Positions 36,901 through 51,433 of a stretch of DNA of 64,000 nucleotides are shown piece after piece. A program made the position numbers and the translations under genes. Origin of the DNA: Harmothoe impar (Eukaryota; Annelida; Polychaeta; Phyllodocida; Polynoidae); the NCBI GenBank assembly GCA_947462335.1, contig OX381708.1, forward strand, positions 45,077,377-45,141,376. Direction: 5' to 3'. Below the pieces are notes generated by a model, which ran no database searches, was not told the origin of the DNA, and worked only from the letters and a program-made list of their open reading frames with translations. The number at the start of each line of letters is the position of its first letter. The stretch's first letter is position 1.

Positions 36901-39900
36901 ACAATAGACGAAGGCGAATTGTACTTTCACATGAAATACTCAGAAATGTATTACTACGGTTTCATGGCCGGTTTCATATTACCATGGGCCATAAACTTAG
37001 TTGTACTACAAATTCCTTCCTATGAATTTATCAAAATAGATCTGATATGTTGATAGAGAACAGCATAGAGATAGCGTACATGTACATTATATAACATTCA
37101 AATATATGGCAGTTACTGTCTGTGTGTATCAGTTACAACCCTTTAGCACTGAACAATATCGCAAAACAAATATTCTTTCTCTTCTTGCAAAGTTCTGCTT
37201 TTTTTTGGCAATGCCAAGCTTCAAATAACAAACCAGATGTGTGATGAGTAGTTGCAGGCTCACACCTCTAAGATGACCTACCCCCTACCTGTCCCCGACC
37301 CTGACCACCCTGTCACCCTGGTACTGGGGAGTCTGCCAGGTGAGAGGGGAGAGGCAGGGCTAAATAATACACACTGATGACGCAGTCCGCCAGGTAATGG
37401 AGAGCCGCCACACCTCTACCTGTCCCCACCCCAGGGGTCCTCTTACTCACTTGTCAAGGGCATCTGTATGGTGACTGCAAAGCAGAAGTTAGATGGTCTA
37501 TGGTTTTCAGTACCATTAGTATAATAACCTAAGGAAGGGATGCAGATATTGGGTCGATTCTCTAGTAGGGACAAGGTTCAATTTTCTTTGGCAGAGTTCC
37601 AAACAAACCCTGGGGTAGCAACTGTATTTCCAAAGTGAATCATCATTTCTTGCACCTATATATACATAATACAGACAACGTTATGATGCTTGGCAGAGAA
37701 AGAAAAGTTACACGTAGTCCATTTTAAACACTAGAAATTATGGGTTGTCATGATATGGACAATGAGAAGTATGAGAGATGTCACCTGTCCGGTTTTTGCC
37801 AGGTATACTATCCCTACCCAGGTGGGCTATGGCCAGATGTATATTGAGACCCCCTACCTCTGTGCGCACCACATGCGTTCCTAGGTGGCAGTGATGTGAG
37901 GATGGGGGGGGGGGGGGGTAGAGGTTGTCTGATATTTGATATACATCTAGACGCCGTCACATGTGCCAGACGTCGACCACCAGGAATCATAACAAATAAC
38001 ACCCCTGGGGGCCAAAAGTCGACCCCCTTCAAAGGTGGGCCACAATGGAATTTCATTTGGAAATATCATAGTATGTATCATTATGATAAAGCCCCACAGA
38101 GGTCACTGGCTATTACTTGAAAACACCATTGTAGGTTTCTTGTTTCTGTGATTGTATTACATGTTTTTAACCGTAATTGTGATTATATTACCTGTTTTGA
38201 ACAGTACTTTACATCACTTTGATCCTACTTTTGTGGTCTATGTAGTCACAAGTTTGTCATATACATATATCGATATATTTTACCTGACACCAGACAGAAA
38301 TGGTAGCAGACAGTAGTGTTCTTAGTAGAGGCAATGCTAACCTTGGTACATGTACATACATGTATCACATGTCATGTTAGACAGAGGCACCTGGATATAT
38401 TCCTACCAGACAAAGGGAAGTAAGATCGTGTCATCTTGCTCGGTACATCATACAAATGCACAGGTATAAGATCGTTTGGATCCTCAAGAGAACAGCACCA
38501 TATAGAGTATAGTGTGTTTGGTCATTCAGAAAGGTAGCTCTGGCCAGTGACAGGAAGGACCCCACTTCGTGCTCCTAAAGCCATTCGGAAATCTCGCCAA
38601 CAACTGGTTCTTGGTGGAACATTGTGAAATACATATCCTTGCTAAATGGCGTTGAACACGGTGTCTACCATACTGACTGTGTTCCTAAAGGGCTGATGTT
38701 AGTTTGGATCCACAGAGAGAATCCCCCCTCTGGTTTGAGTGGTGTCTTTGGCATGGGTGATCTGATGGCAATTTAGTGATTACATTTTATTATCATAAGG
38801 ATACTGTTTAATCTGCAAACCCTCCACCATATTATACATTTATAGACTACCTCCCCGACTGTGCCATTGCCAGTAATCATTAGCTCCCATCAGCGACATG
38901 TACTATACCCCATGCTTCCATGATGCAAGCTTAAGTTACTATACACATGGATCTTTCTACACCTGTGCCAGCTTTGGACAGACAGAGTATAGGGCCCTTG
39001 CTGCAGTTTCCTGAGGAGCCTGAAGGCGGACTTTGAAGGCTGCCTCCCACGGCTGCATTACCGGATTAGTCGGGTCAGTGCTTCTGAAAACATGATTAAA
39101 GTTGTGACCTCCGACCTAGTTGTGGCTTAACCTCTTTCCCAACTGAGTAAACCAATATGGTAGTGGCCACAGCTAATCTGGACCTTGTTTGCCGAAAGTC
39201 ACGCAACTGGGAGTATGGGAGTTTAAAAAAAGTTAAAAGAGCTTCATGTTAAATAGATTACAAGGTTGTATGACAATACTGGAGCTTGGGCAGCCTCTCA
39301 TCGCCATCTGGTATACACATGAATAATTAGCATGATTTGAATTGTGAGGTTAGAATAGCCTGAGGATTTTTTTTCTTTAAATGTTTTGTTCATGAAAATA
39401 TTAGTAATAAGGCAACCTATAGAAGCATGACTTGAATGACAGTTGCACTTGGCAGACCTACCCCCTATGGTTAGCCATTGCAAATCAGTCATGAGTAACG
39501 GGAGCTTTCAGCTGTTACGTAATAACTGAAGCGTGATGATGGAAATTGGTGCATGGTTTAGCCCCCACCCTTCCACTCAGCCCCCCCCCCCTTTCACCCT
39601 CCCAACAATATGGGACATACATGGACGTGCATATACACACAGCTAGCTCCACTGTGTGTCTATATCTGAATCAACAGCAGGGCCCTGGATGGCCATGTAC
39701 AATTATGACATATGGCAGTTGAACAGGCGATCGACTATGCAATACTACGCCGTCAGGTGGCCGAACGTCCCGTCGATGCCTGAATTAATTGATCTTGCCT
39801 GCACTACCTCCACGGCTGTCTGCGCCACCCTCCATACTGCTTATCAACATAGACAGGCGTGGTGTAGTCCCTCCTGGGCAGTAATTGAAGCCATTGTCGG

Positions 39901-40479
39901 TCCATGTTACCTACCCTAATTGATACCATTAAGGCATGGCTGCCTTGGTATCAGGAGCTCCAACTCCCAGTGCTAGATCCCTCTTCTAAAGGTGGGGTAA
40001 GGGTGGGTAGTAAAAAAAAGTGCCCTGGTTTTAACACGCTTTGCCAAGTTTTAATGGAACATCAACCACTGTGGGTTTCTATGGGCAGAATAGGTGCGGC
40101 GCCATCAGTCCTCCTCCCCATCCCATCCCCATCCCCGACTGTAGGCACGGTAGGGCAGGCTTCAGACTTGTGTGGCATGCAAGTTGGCATTTAGTTAAGT
40201 CTCGGTCCGCAGAAGCCCTCCAACAAAACGCACTTAGTCAGACTTGGAGCTGGCCACAGACAGCTGGCTGACCCTCCTCCAGGGTGGCATGGATCATGAA
40301 CATCAGATGGACGCCCATGGTCATCGCCTGCCAAACATACCCTCCTCCCCTACATGCCCACTATACCCCACAGAGAATCACGCATACATTCACCTTCACC
40401 TGCCGCCACTATTAAGGCACCGACCCTTTCATACTGGGGAAGTTGCTCCAAATCGCCGTGTGAAATGTGTTTTAGGTAG
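33998..40479. other. Probable intron or spacer
   Basis: Holds G runs at 35783-35797, 36032-36052 (21 Gs) and 37904-37918, and an 11-C run at 39581-39591. An open segment at 37273-37339 starts MTYPLPVPDPDHP and ends in phase 1 at GCCAG/GTGAGA, with an in-frame stop upstream. It could be an alternative first exon, but the local sequence is C-rich and partly repeated just downstream. Otherwise I see nothing. Confidence 0.4.
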
Positions 40480-40715
40480 CTAACTCATAAGGGCGGCATG
40501 ATGCTTCAAAGGACTTCATATTCATGTGTCGCAATGGTTCACCGAGTTGGTGAGCAACTCAGTGGAGTAGTATTGATGCATCATGCAGACTCTTCTGAGT
40601 CTGCCCGTGGGGACGGCATGATGCATGGGTGCAGCTCTGGCTAGTTCAGCGTCAGGTCTGCATTGATGTATCATGACGACAGCACTAAAGCACTAAGCTG
40701 CCATTAAAGGGATAA
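40480..40715 (+). mobile_element. TTAA fold-back MITE, copy 6 (diverged)
   Basis: Starts CTAACTCATAAGGGCGGCAT and ends CTGCCATTAAAGGGATAA. Inner blocks GATGCATCATGCAGAC and GGCATGATGCATGGGTGCAG with inverse TCTGCATTGATGTATCATGA are clear. Both outer TTAA have mutated. Confidence 0.7.
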
Positions 40716-42408
40716 TTGGACATACAGGCTGCGGGGGCATTGTTGTGGGTTGGCCTGGGGATGAGAGTTAAAAGCTCCGGCCGTGACTAGAGGTGTAGCT
40801 TACACATGAAGGGATCGCCAATCAGGACTGCCAACCAGGGAGTAGGAAGGGCCAGTGTTGGGGCTAAACTACCTACCCATATGAGTTTGATGTTTTACGA
40901 GGTTTGGGGTTCAGGTTAGGATTGGTCTAATCACGAAAGTGCACCCAGTACCCTGAGAAAGGTTAATTTTGACCAACATGTTCAAAACTAGAAATCAAAA
41001 ACTAGTGACATAATATTTACCCTTGGTCCTGACCTAACATCTACTTAGGTAGACCTACCAGGTAGTAGTATATGTATATGACACATATCAATCTGATAAA
41101 AAGATAACATAAGCTTCTGAGAATCTACATATTGATTCCGCACTACTATATATTCCTCAATTTCAATTAACTCATGACATTATCAAAGGCATCCGTATCA
41201 CGTCTAGGGGATAGTTACCTCATCACAGTTTACACTTGAAAGGTGTTTGGCTATTCTTTAAACTTACCGGTACACTAACCAGTCACTGAAACCACTATTT
41301 GGATTGTACAGGCCCAATTGCATATATACTGCTCTCACCTAATCTATTAAGAGATCCAATATTGCCCTTTTAACCCATTTCTCGGAGAGGTTAAGAAAAT
41401 GCTGGCCTATCGTAAACACATGTACTATGTAAGGGGGTATGTTTTAGGGCCAGATAAATAGTTGCCCCCTTGGGTTTGTATATATTTAGATAAGCAGACC
41501 CAAACACCACACGGTTCTTGCCTTAGCTTGGAGGTGTGGCTATAGGCTGGCCAGGCCTAAGGCTTAGGAAGTATGTGTGGATTAACACAGGGAGATGGGC
41601 AAGCAGGCGTGTAATCCCTACCCACGGTATACCAAGAACTGGGGGTGAAGCTCAACCTCAATTAGTTACTTACTGCCCATGCTTCCCAATGTCACCACTG
41701 ACGCTCGATTGCCTCCGTAATAAAGGCTATATGCAACCAATGCTGTTGCTCAAATGTTTGGTTACTTACGATGGTATTACCACCTGTGTCATCACTATAC
41801 CGTTGGTAAGCGTGCTAAGCCAATAACGGCACGTTGTATGGGCGCTATAGGTATAAATCGGATATAGCCCCACATTTGAAAAAGAAATAATGATATGAGT
41901 ATTAGAAATGATAAATACTAACTACAACAAATGACATGGGATGCCCATAATTGTCCAATACAAATTAAATAACAGATCATGGCGTTGGTTATACTTGAGA
42001 GGGGAGAGTCAAAATAAAGGTGTGAGGGGAATATGAATTGATGAAAGCAGAATGCAGTCCTCTAATATACCCAACGGCCTTACACGTTGAGAATATTCTA
42101 GTCAGATGTTGATGGATGTCTAAATAAACAAACAAAAGCGGAGGACACGTGTTATGTGTTGCTAATGTGGAGTCAATGTAGTCAGTACAAATGTCTCCCC
42201 ATGTCACAAAGGTTACTGGTTGACGTGGATTTGGGAGGTGGACAATATCATGACAGGTGGGTTGGCAGCTGGCATTTGGAGTAATGTACAAAAAGTGAGT
42301 AGTATAGGCCTTGTCACCTCGTGTATGTAGTTAGTTATCCTCCAGGTGGGAGGGGCAGTGTCTGTAGTCTCACACCCAACTCAACCTGTGACCACCCCCG
42401 TCCTCCAG
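40716..42408. other. Probable intron or spacer
   Basis: No repeat family or exon with convincing composition is seen. Confidence 0.45.
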
Positions 42409-42510
42409 GCTCTACTAGTGCTTCACAGAGGGAGCCGCATACAGCCTGGGCACCGCCACCACCACCTCTGTCGGCGGTATACAGTCAGTCAGCAACAGGC
42501 GCTGGGAGAG
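42409..42510 (+). CDS. Candidate 102-nt phase-1 exon of the + strand Ser/Pro-rich gene
   Basis: The acceptor is ACCCCCGTCCTCCAG. Read in phase 1 it encodes STSASQREPHTAW, then APPPPPLSAVYSQSATGAGR, and leaves one base, 34 codons in all. The frame hits a stop a few bases past the exon end, so the exon must stop about there; the donor GTCAGA is non-ideal. Its first two bases complete a Gly codon with the candidate at 33956, and its last base completes an Ala codon with the strong exon at 62140. The Pro/Ser/Ala-rich content, with Tyr and Gln, resembles a disordered activation region. Confidence is limited by the weak donor and by the TCCTCCAGG word in the acceptor, which recurs throughout the window. 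Confidence 0.35.
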
Positions 42511-45500
42511 GTCAGAGCTAGATTACTCTCACTACTGGAGACTATATACAGGTACATGGATGTAAGGATATGGGGAATACATGTAGTATATACCTCAGTG
42601 GAGTATGGTATGAGCATTATACATGTACACTGTCCTACTAGTGCCCTCCTATGGTAGACACATTATACTAGTACAACTAGTAAGTCATAACCAGGTTAAG
42701 TGTATGATTCAGAACACAGGAGTACCACCTACACACGGATCTATACGACAAGAGTACTACAGATAGAGGAAGCTCCTATACACCAGGCTGGGAATATATA
42801 CGCAACAGGCCCAGCACCACTATACTACTACAGCCACCCCTATACATATATACATGTCCTACACTGTATGTGGGGGATGTGGAGCACGGATGGAGTGCTG
42901 GTGTATTAACATGAGGCTGTGACCGTTGGGGATCACGGATCATCGTTCTCACTACTGGCCTTTTACTACTGAGGCTGACACCGGCCAACAACCAGGTCAC
43001 AACCAGGTGGGCTTTCTCCCCTCTCTATAACCTGCCCCAGTCCCCCTGTACCTTCATAAGCATCCTTTATACATGTAGGTATTGCTATCTGTGTAGGAGA
43101 CCTTGGGGTAAAGTGCAATGGGCTCAGTGTGTCACGTCAATGACACTCCCCCACATGTGACATTAGGGGTATATAAATTGTATCATAAACATGTATGTTT
43201 TTGGTGAGGTTTATTCATAATATCGTGGTCTCATTTCCGTTTGGTCATAGAACTATGAATCATCCTAAGAATATTACAATTACACGCAGATTGAATGCAC
43301 ATTTTCAAAACATTACATGACACAATAACTCTTTGGTCAACCACAATGCAGAATAATTCATTTTCATTTTATTCGTAATTCATAGGGTGACGTTTCCGCG
43401 TGGTTAGGCGTGGTTGTAGAGAAATAACAGTACCATGTCTAACTCAATGTTAATAGTGTGTAACTCGAGGAGAAAGGTTAAGTGGAAAGTAATATGGCAT
43501 TTGGCATCATGACTAAGACCTTGTTTACCCAGGTAATTTGGCAGAACAGGATGCACTTTTCTCCTCTAAGGCCATGGTCAGCTATACTGGGGAATACTGC
43601 AGTTTACTACTTCCTATATCAGTGTGTGTATAATATACACTTAGTTCCCATGACTCATGTATGTGCTACATACTATAATATAGTGTCTGAGGAGAATTAT
43701 ACATTGCTATACAACTAGACTTCTGACGAACCGCACTGTCTACATGTGGACCTCAGGGTCAAGGCTCAACAAGATACACCACCAGAAGAAAAACTCCTCC
43801 CATTTGGTGAAACAAAACATCACCGGCCGAGCAACGACTAGTGCCTTTGGCTGCTGTTCAAATAGCGTTTGCCTTGAGGCCCGAGAATATGGCAAGGGTC
43901 TAGAGAGTGAAGGCATGCTTGGCATGTAGGGCCATAGTTTCCACTAGCACCCACCCAAAAATGCATACTGCAGAGGCAATGAAGGGATTCATTCAACACT
44001 GAGCCACTAGAAAAAAAAATGTACCAGAAGCGCCAAGCCAATTTTCTCTTTTCGCTTTTCTCACAGCTATTGAGGTTTTAAAATAGCACAGATTATCAAG
44101 AATGTACCCGCGGCTACGGATGGCATGTCATATTGGCTTAGTTTCAACTTGGAGAACCCGCATCCTACCCGCAGCAACCGTTTGTAGGAGTACTGATTGT
44201 CTATTCTACACCCAGAGAATCCACACTAACACATTAACACAAGGTCCTTGTCATTCTGTTCCTCCCACCGACTGCAAGCCACCAAGCTATTACCAGTAAC
44301 TTCCGTCATATAAATCCCTGTCCTTATCATACTATTCCTACCTAGTATGTGATGTAAAAGAACCCTTGCCTCGGTAGAATTGTAGAGATAGAATTTGTTC
44401 GTATTTCTACGTTTCTCAATTCATCTCATAGATTCTATCAGGATCACCCTTGAAAATACTTCAACTGTTTTCTCGGGTGCAAAGTTACCTATACAAACCA
44501 CTCCAATATATAACACGCCACAAGAAATCGTCCTGTCTACGAACTCATTTTGTCTTGGCTCCTTGGAAACATATCTTTCCCAGCATAATATGAACCAGGG
44601 AGTAGAGAGAGCTCTGTAATTGAATACTGCCTGCTGACTTGGAGTGGTGTGGGGAATAGCTAAAGGGGATGAGTCATAGAGGTGGTATTCCATTTCCCAC
44701 GTTACCATAGAATATACCAATTCTGGGTATATATGCAGTAGGGGCCGACTCCCTTGGGATCTGTCTGTATTGTATTGAAATTAGGATATATACGGCATTG
44801 CCTAACTGTGTTAGCTGTGGGGGCCAGACACCCACGGTGGATGTGTTTTTGCATCAGAAACAGGGATGGGAGGAGGAGTAGAGGTCACTAATATACCCCG
44901 GGCTCATAATCATATACTATAGGCTGGAGGGCTCGTGGGATAGACCTAGGGGCCAACTTCATGATTGAAGACGTAAGAGTGTGGGGAGATGGGGTAGGGG
45001 GCACATGCCTTAATGGCCGTAAGGTAGAGATCCTGTCGATAAGGCATTCCTTGCACGGATGGTTGACCTGCCCCATTGTCATTCAGTCTGTAACCAACTC
45101 CCAGTGGGCTACTCTGTAGTACATGTATTGGGTATAGAATTTAGAGGGTTGACGGTTACTACATTAGAGTCAACAGTGTACCTCGTTCAGAGTGAAAAAA
45201 CAAACTTGTGATGTCTTGACCTAGACCTTTAGTTCAAGTAGTTCCATTAAAAATGGAGATAATTGGTGAAACAAAAAAGGTAAATTGTTATAAGTGTATG
45301 CCTCACTTCTGGTGTCATACTATCACTTTAATATGTTCCCACATAGCTTTCGTATAACTATTGCGATCTGTGCCTTATAGTTAGGCTCATTTTGTACTTG
45401 TAGAATCTTGCTGACAAAGGAATACCTCTTGTGTTTGTTTAGTCCATTAGGCTAAACTAACTGGGAGCCATCCAGATACTGATCTTGCAGTACCCCTGAA

Positions 45501-48500
45501 TAGCTTTCCCAATATACATGCACCACGTCACCAGAGTCTAATTCTGACAAGATCAAACCTGCAACCTTGGCAGCAACGTAAAACGTGCCCAAACGATGTG
45601 AACCTAGAGTAGGATGGGGGACCATGGAGGTATTAATGTCTACTCCATGTAGAAACATCTCAATCCCTCATATAATGATGTAGCCGTAGTTGATATTTCC
45701 CACACCTACACCATTCCTCTTCCTCCTGCCCCGCCGCCTCCTGTAGTTGGCCCTTAGCGTTGTGATCTCACAGGTGTGTACCTGGGTCCCCCCCTTCCTC
45801 CAGCCCCTACACACACTTCCTCCAGGTGAGGATGTGGAGGAATGCCTGTAGGGTGTAGAGTTTACTTTGTGCAGCGGCCGAGACGGCAAACCCTGAACTC
45901 GCCCCACATACTTCAGGCACCATGTCTACTGACACATATGATTCAATCTATGTGGAAGGGATCCAGCCGGCTTTCTCCTACCCCATAATACTAGTAGTGT
46001 GGGACAAATATAGCATTGGAAAGGAGCCTGCTAAATTAGGCACTAAGCCTTTGGGAATTCACTATTCTCACCACCGTTATACCCCCACCTATTATTAAAC
46101 GGTGATAACCGGTACATTGTGTATTTCCTCCCGACCAAGTACAACTAAGGGATGAACGGTTGAGGGACTGGGAAGGAAGGGGGTGGGGATGACTTAGTAC
46201 TTGTAAAACGCCAATAACCGTGGTCTAAGCTCCTGGTTGTGTGTTTGAACACATGGACGAGGACCAGGGATGGTGGAGTCTGGAAGTTTTTCCCAGCTTA
46301 CCATACCTCTTAATATTCAAAGCTGCACAAGTACTTCCATATCCTGTGCACAGAGTTTGAGGATTATCCGCAAATATTGACTACAGGGTGTGTTCAAGCA
46401 AATGTACAGGGGATATTCATAGAGGTAGATGTAACTGACAACAAAAGTCAACTAGACTTTCAGAACAAGAATAAAACCAGTAAGGCCAGGCTTACGCCAC
46501 ATGCAAGCGAGCAATTTTCCTTTACTTTAAAATTATTTCTTTGTCGCCGATGTCCAATCGATTGCTGGATTAAAAACATGTGAGCGAACATCACAAGGAT
46601 GAAACTGTCAGAAAATGAGGCGAGCAAAATCCATGGACACCATTTGCGTTTCATAAAATGTGCTGGGTGAAAACTTCTTTTTGGTCTGGCCTTCTGCATG
46701 GTTATACACGTCTATGCAGACTGCCAGTACAGAACCAATAACTGTGTAAACCAATTAATAAGACAGAGCCATGTCCTTGCCTTTAAGTTTGATACACAGC
46801 TAGTGTAATTTGAGCAGTTTGTTTATTTGAGCATGCTAACTTTACTACTTCCAAGGTCTGAATAATAACACCACCTAATGACAGCCCTCTCATCTACACC
46901 CTGGCCGGACACGTATAGGGGGCTGTTACCCCACGCCCCACCTTCATGTTTATGTACCTCCACACATCATGCATAAATATTATGATACAGATACGATACC
47001 AGGCCCCAGGTGGGCTGCCCCAATTGATCCAGCCGGCCCACCTTATCGATATGGCCGACACCATGCGTTGCCGAAACCTAGAGGCATGTATACATACATT
47101 CACGATGGGGGATCCGGTTCCGAGAGGTGGATTGTGGGTTGATCTCACCCAGAGTCGGGGACTTCATTATGGGGACTGAGTATACATCCGCCGGTAAAAG
47201 CCTTTTATCAATGGTCACGTGACCATATGTTCTGACTGAGTAAGGGTTATGTCGAGGGAGGGGGCCCTGGAGGTGGGATCAGGGGTGTGGCTGAGTAGGG
47301 GGGGGGGGTATATAGTACAAGGTAGGCGGCACGTGTAGCTAATATAGGTCTATAGGTCTGTGCCTGTTTACCTGACCCCCACCCTAAGTCATACCCACAC
47401 ACCAGAACCTGTATACAGGTATTGGGATCAATAACAGGATTACAGGACCCTTGAATGGCAGGTGGGCTCTATACACTAACATGCATGTATACAGGTCTTG
47501 GCTTACCACCAAAAAACCCACCTCACCTGTAATCAACCACCAGGTGAGCACAGCACGATAAGGCTTCATGTGAGATGAATTGCATGCTGTTAACCTGGAT
47601 AACTTCACTTCACTTTCCACCTGCCCTCTTTCCGCTGTGAAATTTAAATTGCAAACTCATGGGTACATGTACTTTTCGGTGAAATGTCTCAGGAAATATT
47701 GTGAACAAGGATGTGATAACTTCATATTGTATTGCTTTTAACATTAATAGAGGATATTGATAACTCTATGAAGATATTTCTAATGTTATCGAGGCTACTC
47801 TGGTTTGCCTGCTTGGCTGTCTTGATACTCAATATTGGCAACTTGCATGAGAGCTGACTATTGACTGCTATTAACTGGAAGCTAGGCCTCATGAACCTGT
47901 GATAGGTTTGTCGTGTGGACAGAAATTGCAAGTTTTATTAATTGTGTTTTATGGCTCTTCTTGCCTCTGTGTCAGGGTTAGTATGGGTAATCCCGTTTGG
48001 TCTCCATACCCTTTTGAAATATCCTAAAGGATATAAAGGTTTTACCATACATTGTTCATACATGTATATCCCAAAGGTTCCAATTGGTCAGCCGATGTTC
48101 TGTGGTTAGGGGGAGTGGCTGGTAACCTATAACAACGTATACCCCTGGATACTGAGGGTGAGTCTGACTCATAGGGTAGGGGTGCTGGGTGCACAGGGAT
48201 GTGTCATCTCTTGGCTGCTGATGCTATTCCACCCTAGGTCTTGACGTAGTTAGGTATGGAGGGTAACAGCTAGTGTAGCCTCACCACTCTAGACGCAGTA
48301 GATGGTACCCACCCTATGTAACTGGTACTGACAGATAACATGTCATAGCCAGTGTCAACTCCAATTTTTGACTTGAGAAAAAAGACACAGTTATTGCATG
48401 TAGCTGTACTGAGAGTACCTTAGTTAGAAACACAATTATAACATGAGGTACCAATTATAGGTGCGTTTTATCAACTCAAGCTATGTTGATGGAGCCTGTT

Positions 48501-49387
48501 TTAACTCTGGTACTCTTTTGTAGGCTACACGTCTGTGTGTCAGATGTTACAACAAGGTCTGCTCTTTGTTTTGTCTCATTCACCTACACAAGAACTGCCA
48601 CTGAGGCTGCTCCCAACAAGCAGGAATAGCACGTTAACCCCTGTCCTCCCACCACACACCAGCCACAGGACACTCACACATACACACCACAAAGACCTGG
48701 CAGATCAATCCTGCTGCCAAGAAAGGCCAGGCTAACTAACAGAGCACAAGACCACCAGCCATCGATTCACTAGAAACCTCCCCTCCGTCCAACCCACCCA
48801 CACCCACAACCACCACTAGCCGGTCGGACACAAGCCTGGACCGATGGAGTGGAGAGAATTGGCTGGTTATTTATGTGGACAGGCCGGCCTCCACGTGAGG
48901 CGTGGTTGTAATGTTATGTTGACGTGTCCTGCTCCGTTGGGCGCCCGGAGGAGGCAGATCGATATAGGAGGAGGGAATAGGGTCTGGAGGGTTAACTACA
49001 AGCCGGGCGATGGTGGTGGACCCACAGTTCAACAGAGGAGAAAGCCCAACTGTGTGTGAACAAGTGTGTCTCCAAGGTAGGCTCAGTGTGGGAGTCTAGA
49101 CAAACAGGGGACCCAGGAGGAGCCCAGGAGGAGGGCGGGTGGTAGAATAGCGTGGGTGGTACAGAGGCAGCAGCAGGGCAGGTGGTAGACGGGGTGCTAC
49201 ACAGGACACACTCCAGATCCCCATCCAATTAAACACAGACAAGAGGAGCCTCCCTCTCCCTGTAGTCTATGGTTGCTGAACCCACCCAGCTTTACCAGTT
49301 GGCGTGTCAGGGGAGTCCATGGGTCAGAGCAGCTGAAAAATGTCTGATCCCTTCTACTCACAGCCAACATATATGCAGGGCCTCCCA
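42511..49387. other. Probable intron or spacer
   Basis: Contains an 11-G run (47298-47308). At 42700-42910 all + frames stay open with Tyr/Thr-rich content, but there is no good splice pair. Nothing else is supported. Confidence 0.45.
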
Positions 49388-49665
49388 TTAACCCTTTGAG
49401 GGCCGCATACCGGCATTGTATTGATACATTGCCATTGTACCATATTGCCACCATAATGCATGAATGCAGCCTTTGTGAGGAGCTCACCAGCACTGCATTC
49501 AACTACCCTGACGACCCTACGGGTTTCATAATACTAGTATACACACCGGAAGGTCGACATGATGCATGATTGCAGTCCTGGTACATATGTAGTAGTCTAG
49601 CAAGAGCTGCATGCATTCCCGCATCATGACGACAAAGTGACACTATGCGGCCCTTAGAGGGTTAC
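49388..49665 (+). mobile_element. TTAA fold-back MITE, copy 7 (longest)
   Basis: Starts TTAACCCTTTGAGGGCCGCA and ends ATGCGGCCCTTAGAGGGTTAC. It carries two successive inner palindromes, CATAATGCATGAATGCAGCC..CAGCACTGCATTC and ATGATGCATGATTGCAGTCC..AGAGCTGCATGCATTCC, separated by GACGACCCTACGGG..GGTCGACATG. It gives the clearest view of the full architecture. Confidence 0.85.
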
Positions 49666-51176
49666 TAACTCCCCCTCCTCCCAACCACCCTCTCCAACAC
49701 CTGTGGTAGGATGGGATGAGGCCAGCTGCACCTGATCAGCAGCTCTCACCTCCATTAAGGCTGCTGCTCCAGGTGTCGCCGGGACAGACACACACCCCGC
49801 ATAACCCCACTTAATAACATGTATGCTACACATTCCCCACCCGAGCTGATGTCAAACCGCCATCATGTTAACCAGCATTCATCCTAGCATGGCCCAGTAA
49901 TGCAACCACCCTCAACACTTAGCTCATCAGTACCAGTGGTACTACCACGCCACATTACACACCTTTATACTGGTAACATCGATTACACAAAAGGGGAACT
50001 CCTCACATGGTTATCAAAGCAATTGCCTCTCTTTCAGCATGACACAATATGACCCGTTTAAGGATTACTGCATCAAGATTGGAGGATGAGATTGTTCACC
50101 GAGTCCCATAATGAATAGATGAACCGATATTAAATGAAAAATATCAATCTCCCAACATGTCAACAGATAAACACCTGTTGTCTCTCTCACCCCTACCCCT
50201 TTTCCTGTCATCCTTTGAGGGACCCTACATATACTACATAAGGCTGCATTCCATTCAGAAGCACTACTGTCTCAACATAACAGTGTGATATACCCTTATG
50301 AACCGGAAGTAGCCTTGTTGGCGGCCCGCCAGGTGGCACTGAGCTCATCTAGTACGACCTGTGTCCGACAGGGGGCGTGACAGCAATCACTCTCCGAGCA
50401 GATCCTTTGCTTGGGATATCGAGCGAGAAGATGTGGGGTATGTATGTATGAAGCAGCCGAACATGAAAAACGCCCTCTGCTCTGTGCTCTCCACCCTTGC
50501 CGACTATCTGTCTGTAGTTGGCTGTAGTACCGTAGCCTTCAAGCAGGGATGGTTGATTAACATAGGATAACCGAGGTCCTGTGTTTACATGTTTGCAGTC
50601 TGGAAGCGGTGGGGCCTGGGCTGTTCTCAGCTGGGCAGGGATTCAACTGTCAGCCCAGTTACTGGGATAAGTCTAACTGGGACTCTGGGTGTATGTAATA
50701 GCCCCCCTTGGGGTCCTCGTTATACCCTGGTGCCGAAACACAGGATCAGGGTATGCGAAGTGCATATACACAGACTCCAAAATAGCAGCCGTAGACACTA
50801 CTGGGTACTAAGGCCCTTTGAGGCTTGTCAAACAGAGGGTCTGGGCTTTGTAACAGGACAGGGGTGTACAGGAGGAATGAGCAGCTCCATCACAACGAGC
50901 TGCTCACGGTACGTGACCTAGTTAGTCTACAGGCGAATTGATGTGTCAACAGTTATACAGAGATCGATGATGCGTTCACTAAGCCTACTGTGGGTCCCGC
51001 CGGGGAGGTGACAGTCAAATATGACTTTACCAAATCTACTTACTGCATGGGTGTTGGCTGGGAGATGAGAAGGTAAGTCAAGTGTGATGGAGGCGGCGGA
51101 TGTGGGTAGTGGTTGATATCAGTACAGACACCCCAACCCACTACTTCATCAAGCTTACATTTCTGAATATGCCAGC
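49666..51176. other. Probable intron or spacer
   Basis: GAGCAGCTC (50879) and its inverse (50897) form a near-palindromic pair. A segment 50372-50437 reads in phase 1 for 22 codons between a modest acceptor and GTATGT, but its composition gives no support. No gene is called. Confidence 0.4.
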
Positions 51177-51433
51177 TTACCCCTTTAATGGCCGCAGGGC
51201 GATTTAATGTGTTTTGTCTTTTGTTGCCATGATGCATGAATGCTGCTCTGGTGATAACTAACTCGCCAGTGCTGAATTTATACATCATACCGACCCTACG
51301 GTCGTGAAACAGTCTTGAAGGGTCGACATGATGCTTGAATGTGCCATCGAGTATTTCGCTGTTGCTGTCTTCGCGATCATGACGACAAAAAGGCATAGCA
51401 CATCAAAGGACTATGCGGCCTTAAAAGGGTAAC
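51177..51433 (+). mobile_element. TTAA fold-back MITE, copy 8
   Basis: Starts TTACCCCTTTAATGGCCGCA and ends ATGCGGCCTTAAAAGGGTAAC. Inner half-palindromes are CATGATGCATGAATGCTGCT with GCCAGTGCTGAATTTATAC and GGGTCGACATGATGCTTGAA with CGCGATCATGACGAC. Confidence 0.8.

Noticed and set aside
40374..40475. 102-nt phase-1 segment after a good acceptor
   Set aside because: Donor GTAGCT is poor, the peptide is His/Leu/Arg-rich unlike the other exons, and it abuts a MITE; considered a chance match.
50372..50437. 66-nt phase-1 segment between a modest acceptor and GTATGT
   Set aside because: Phase agreement alone is expected by chance about once in nine; composition gives no support.
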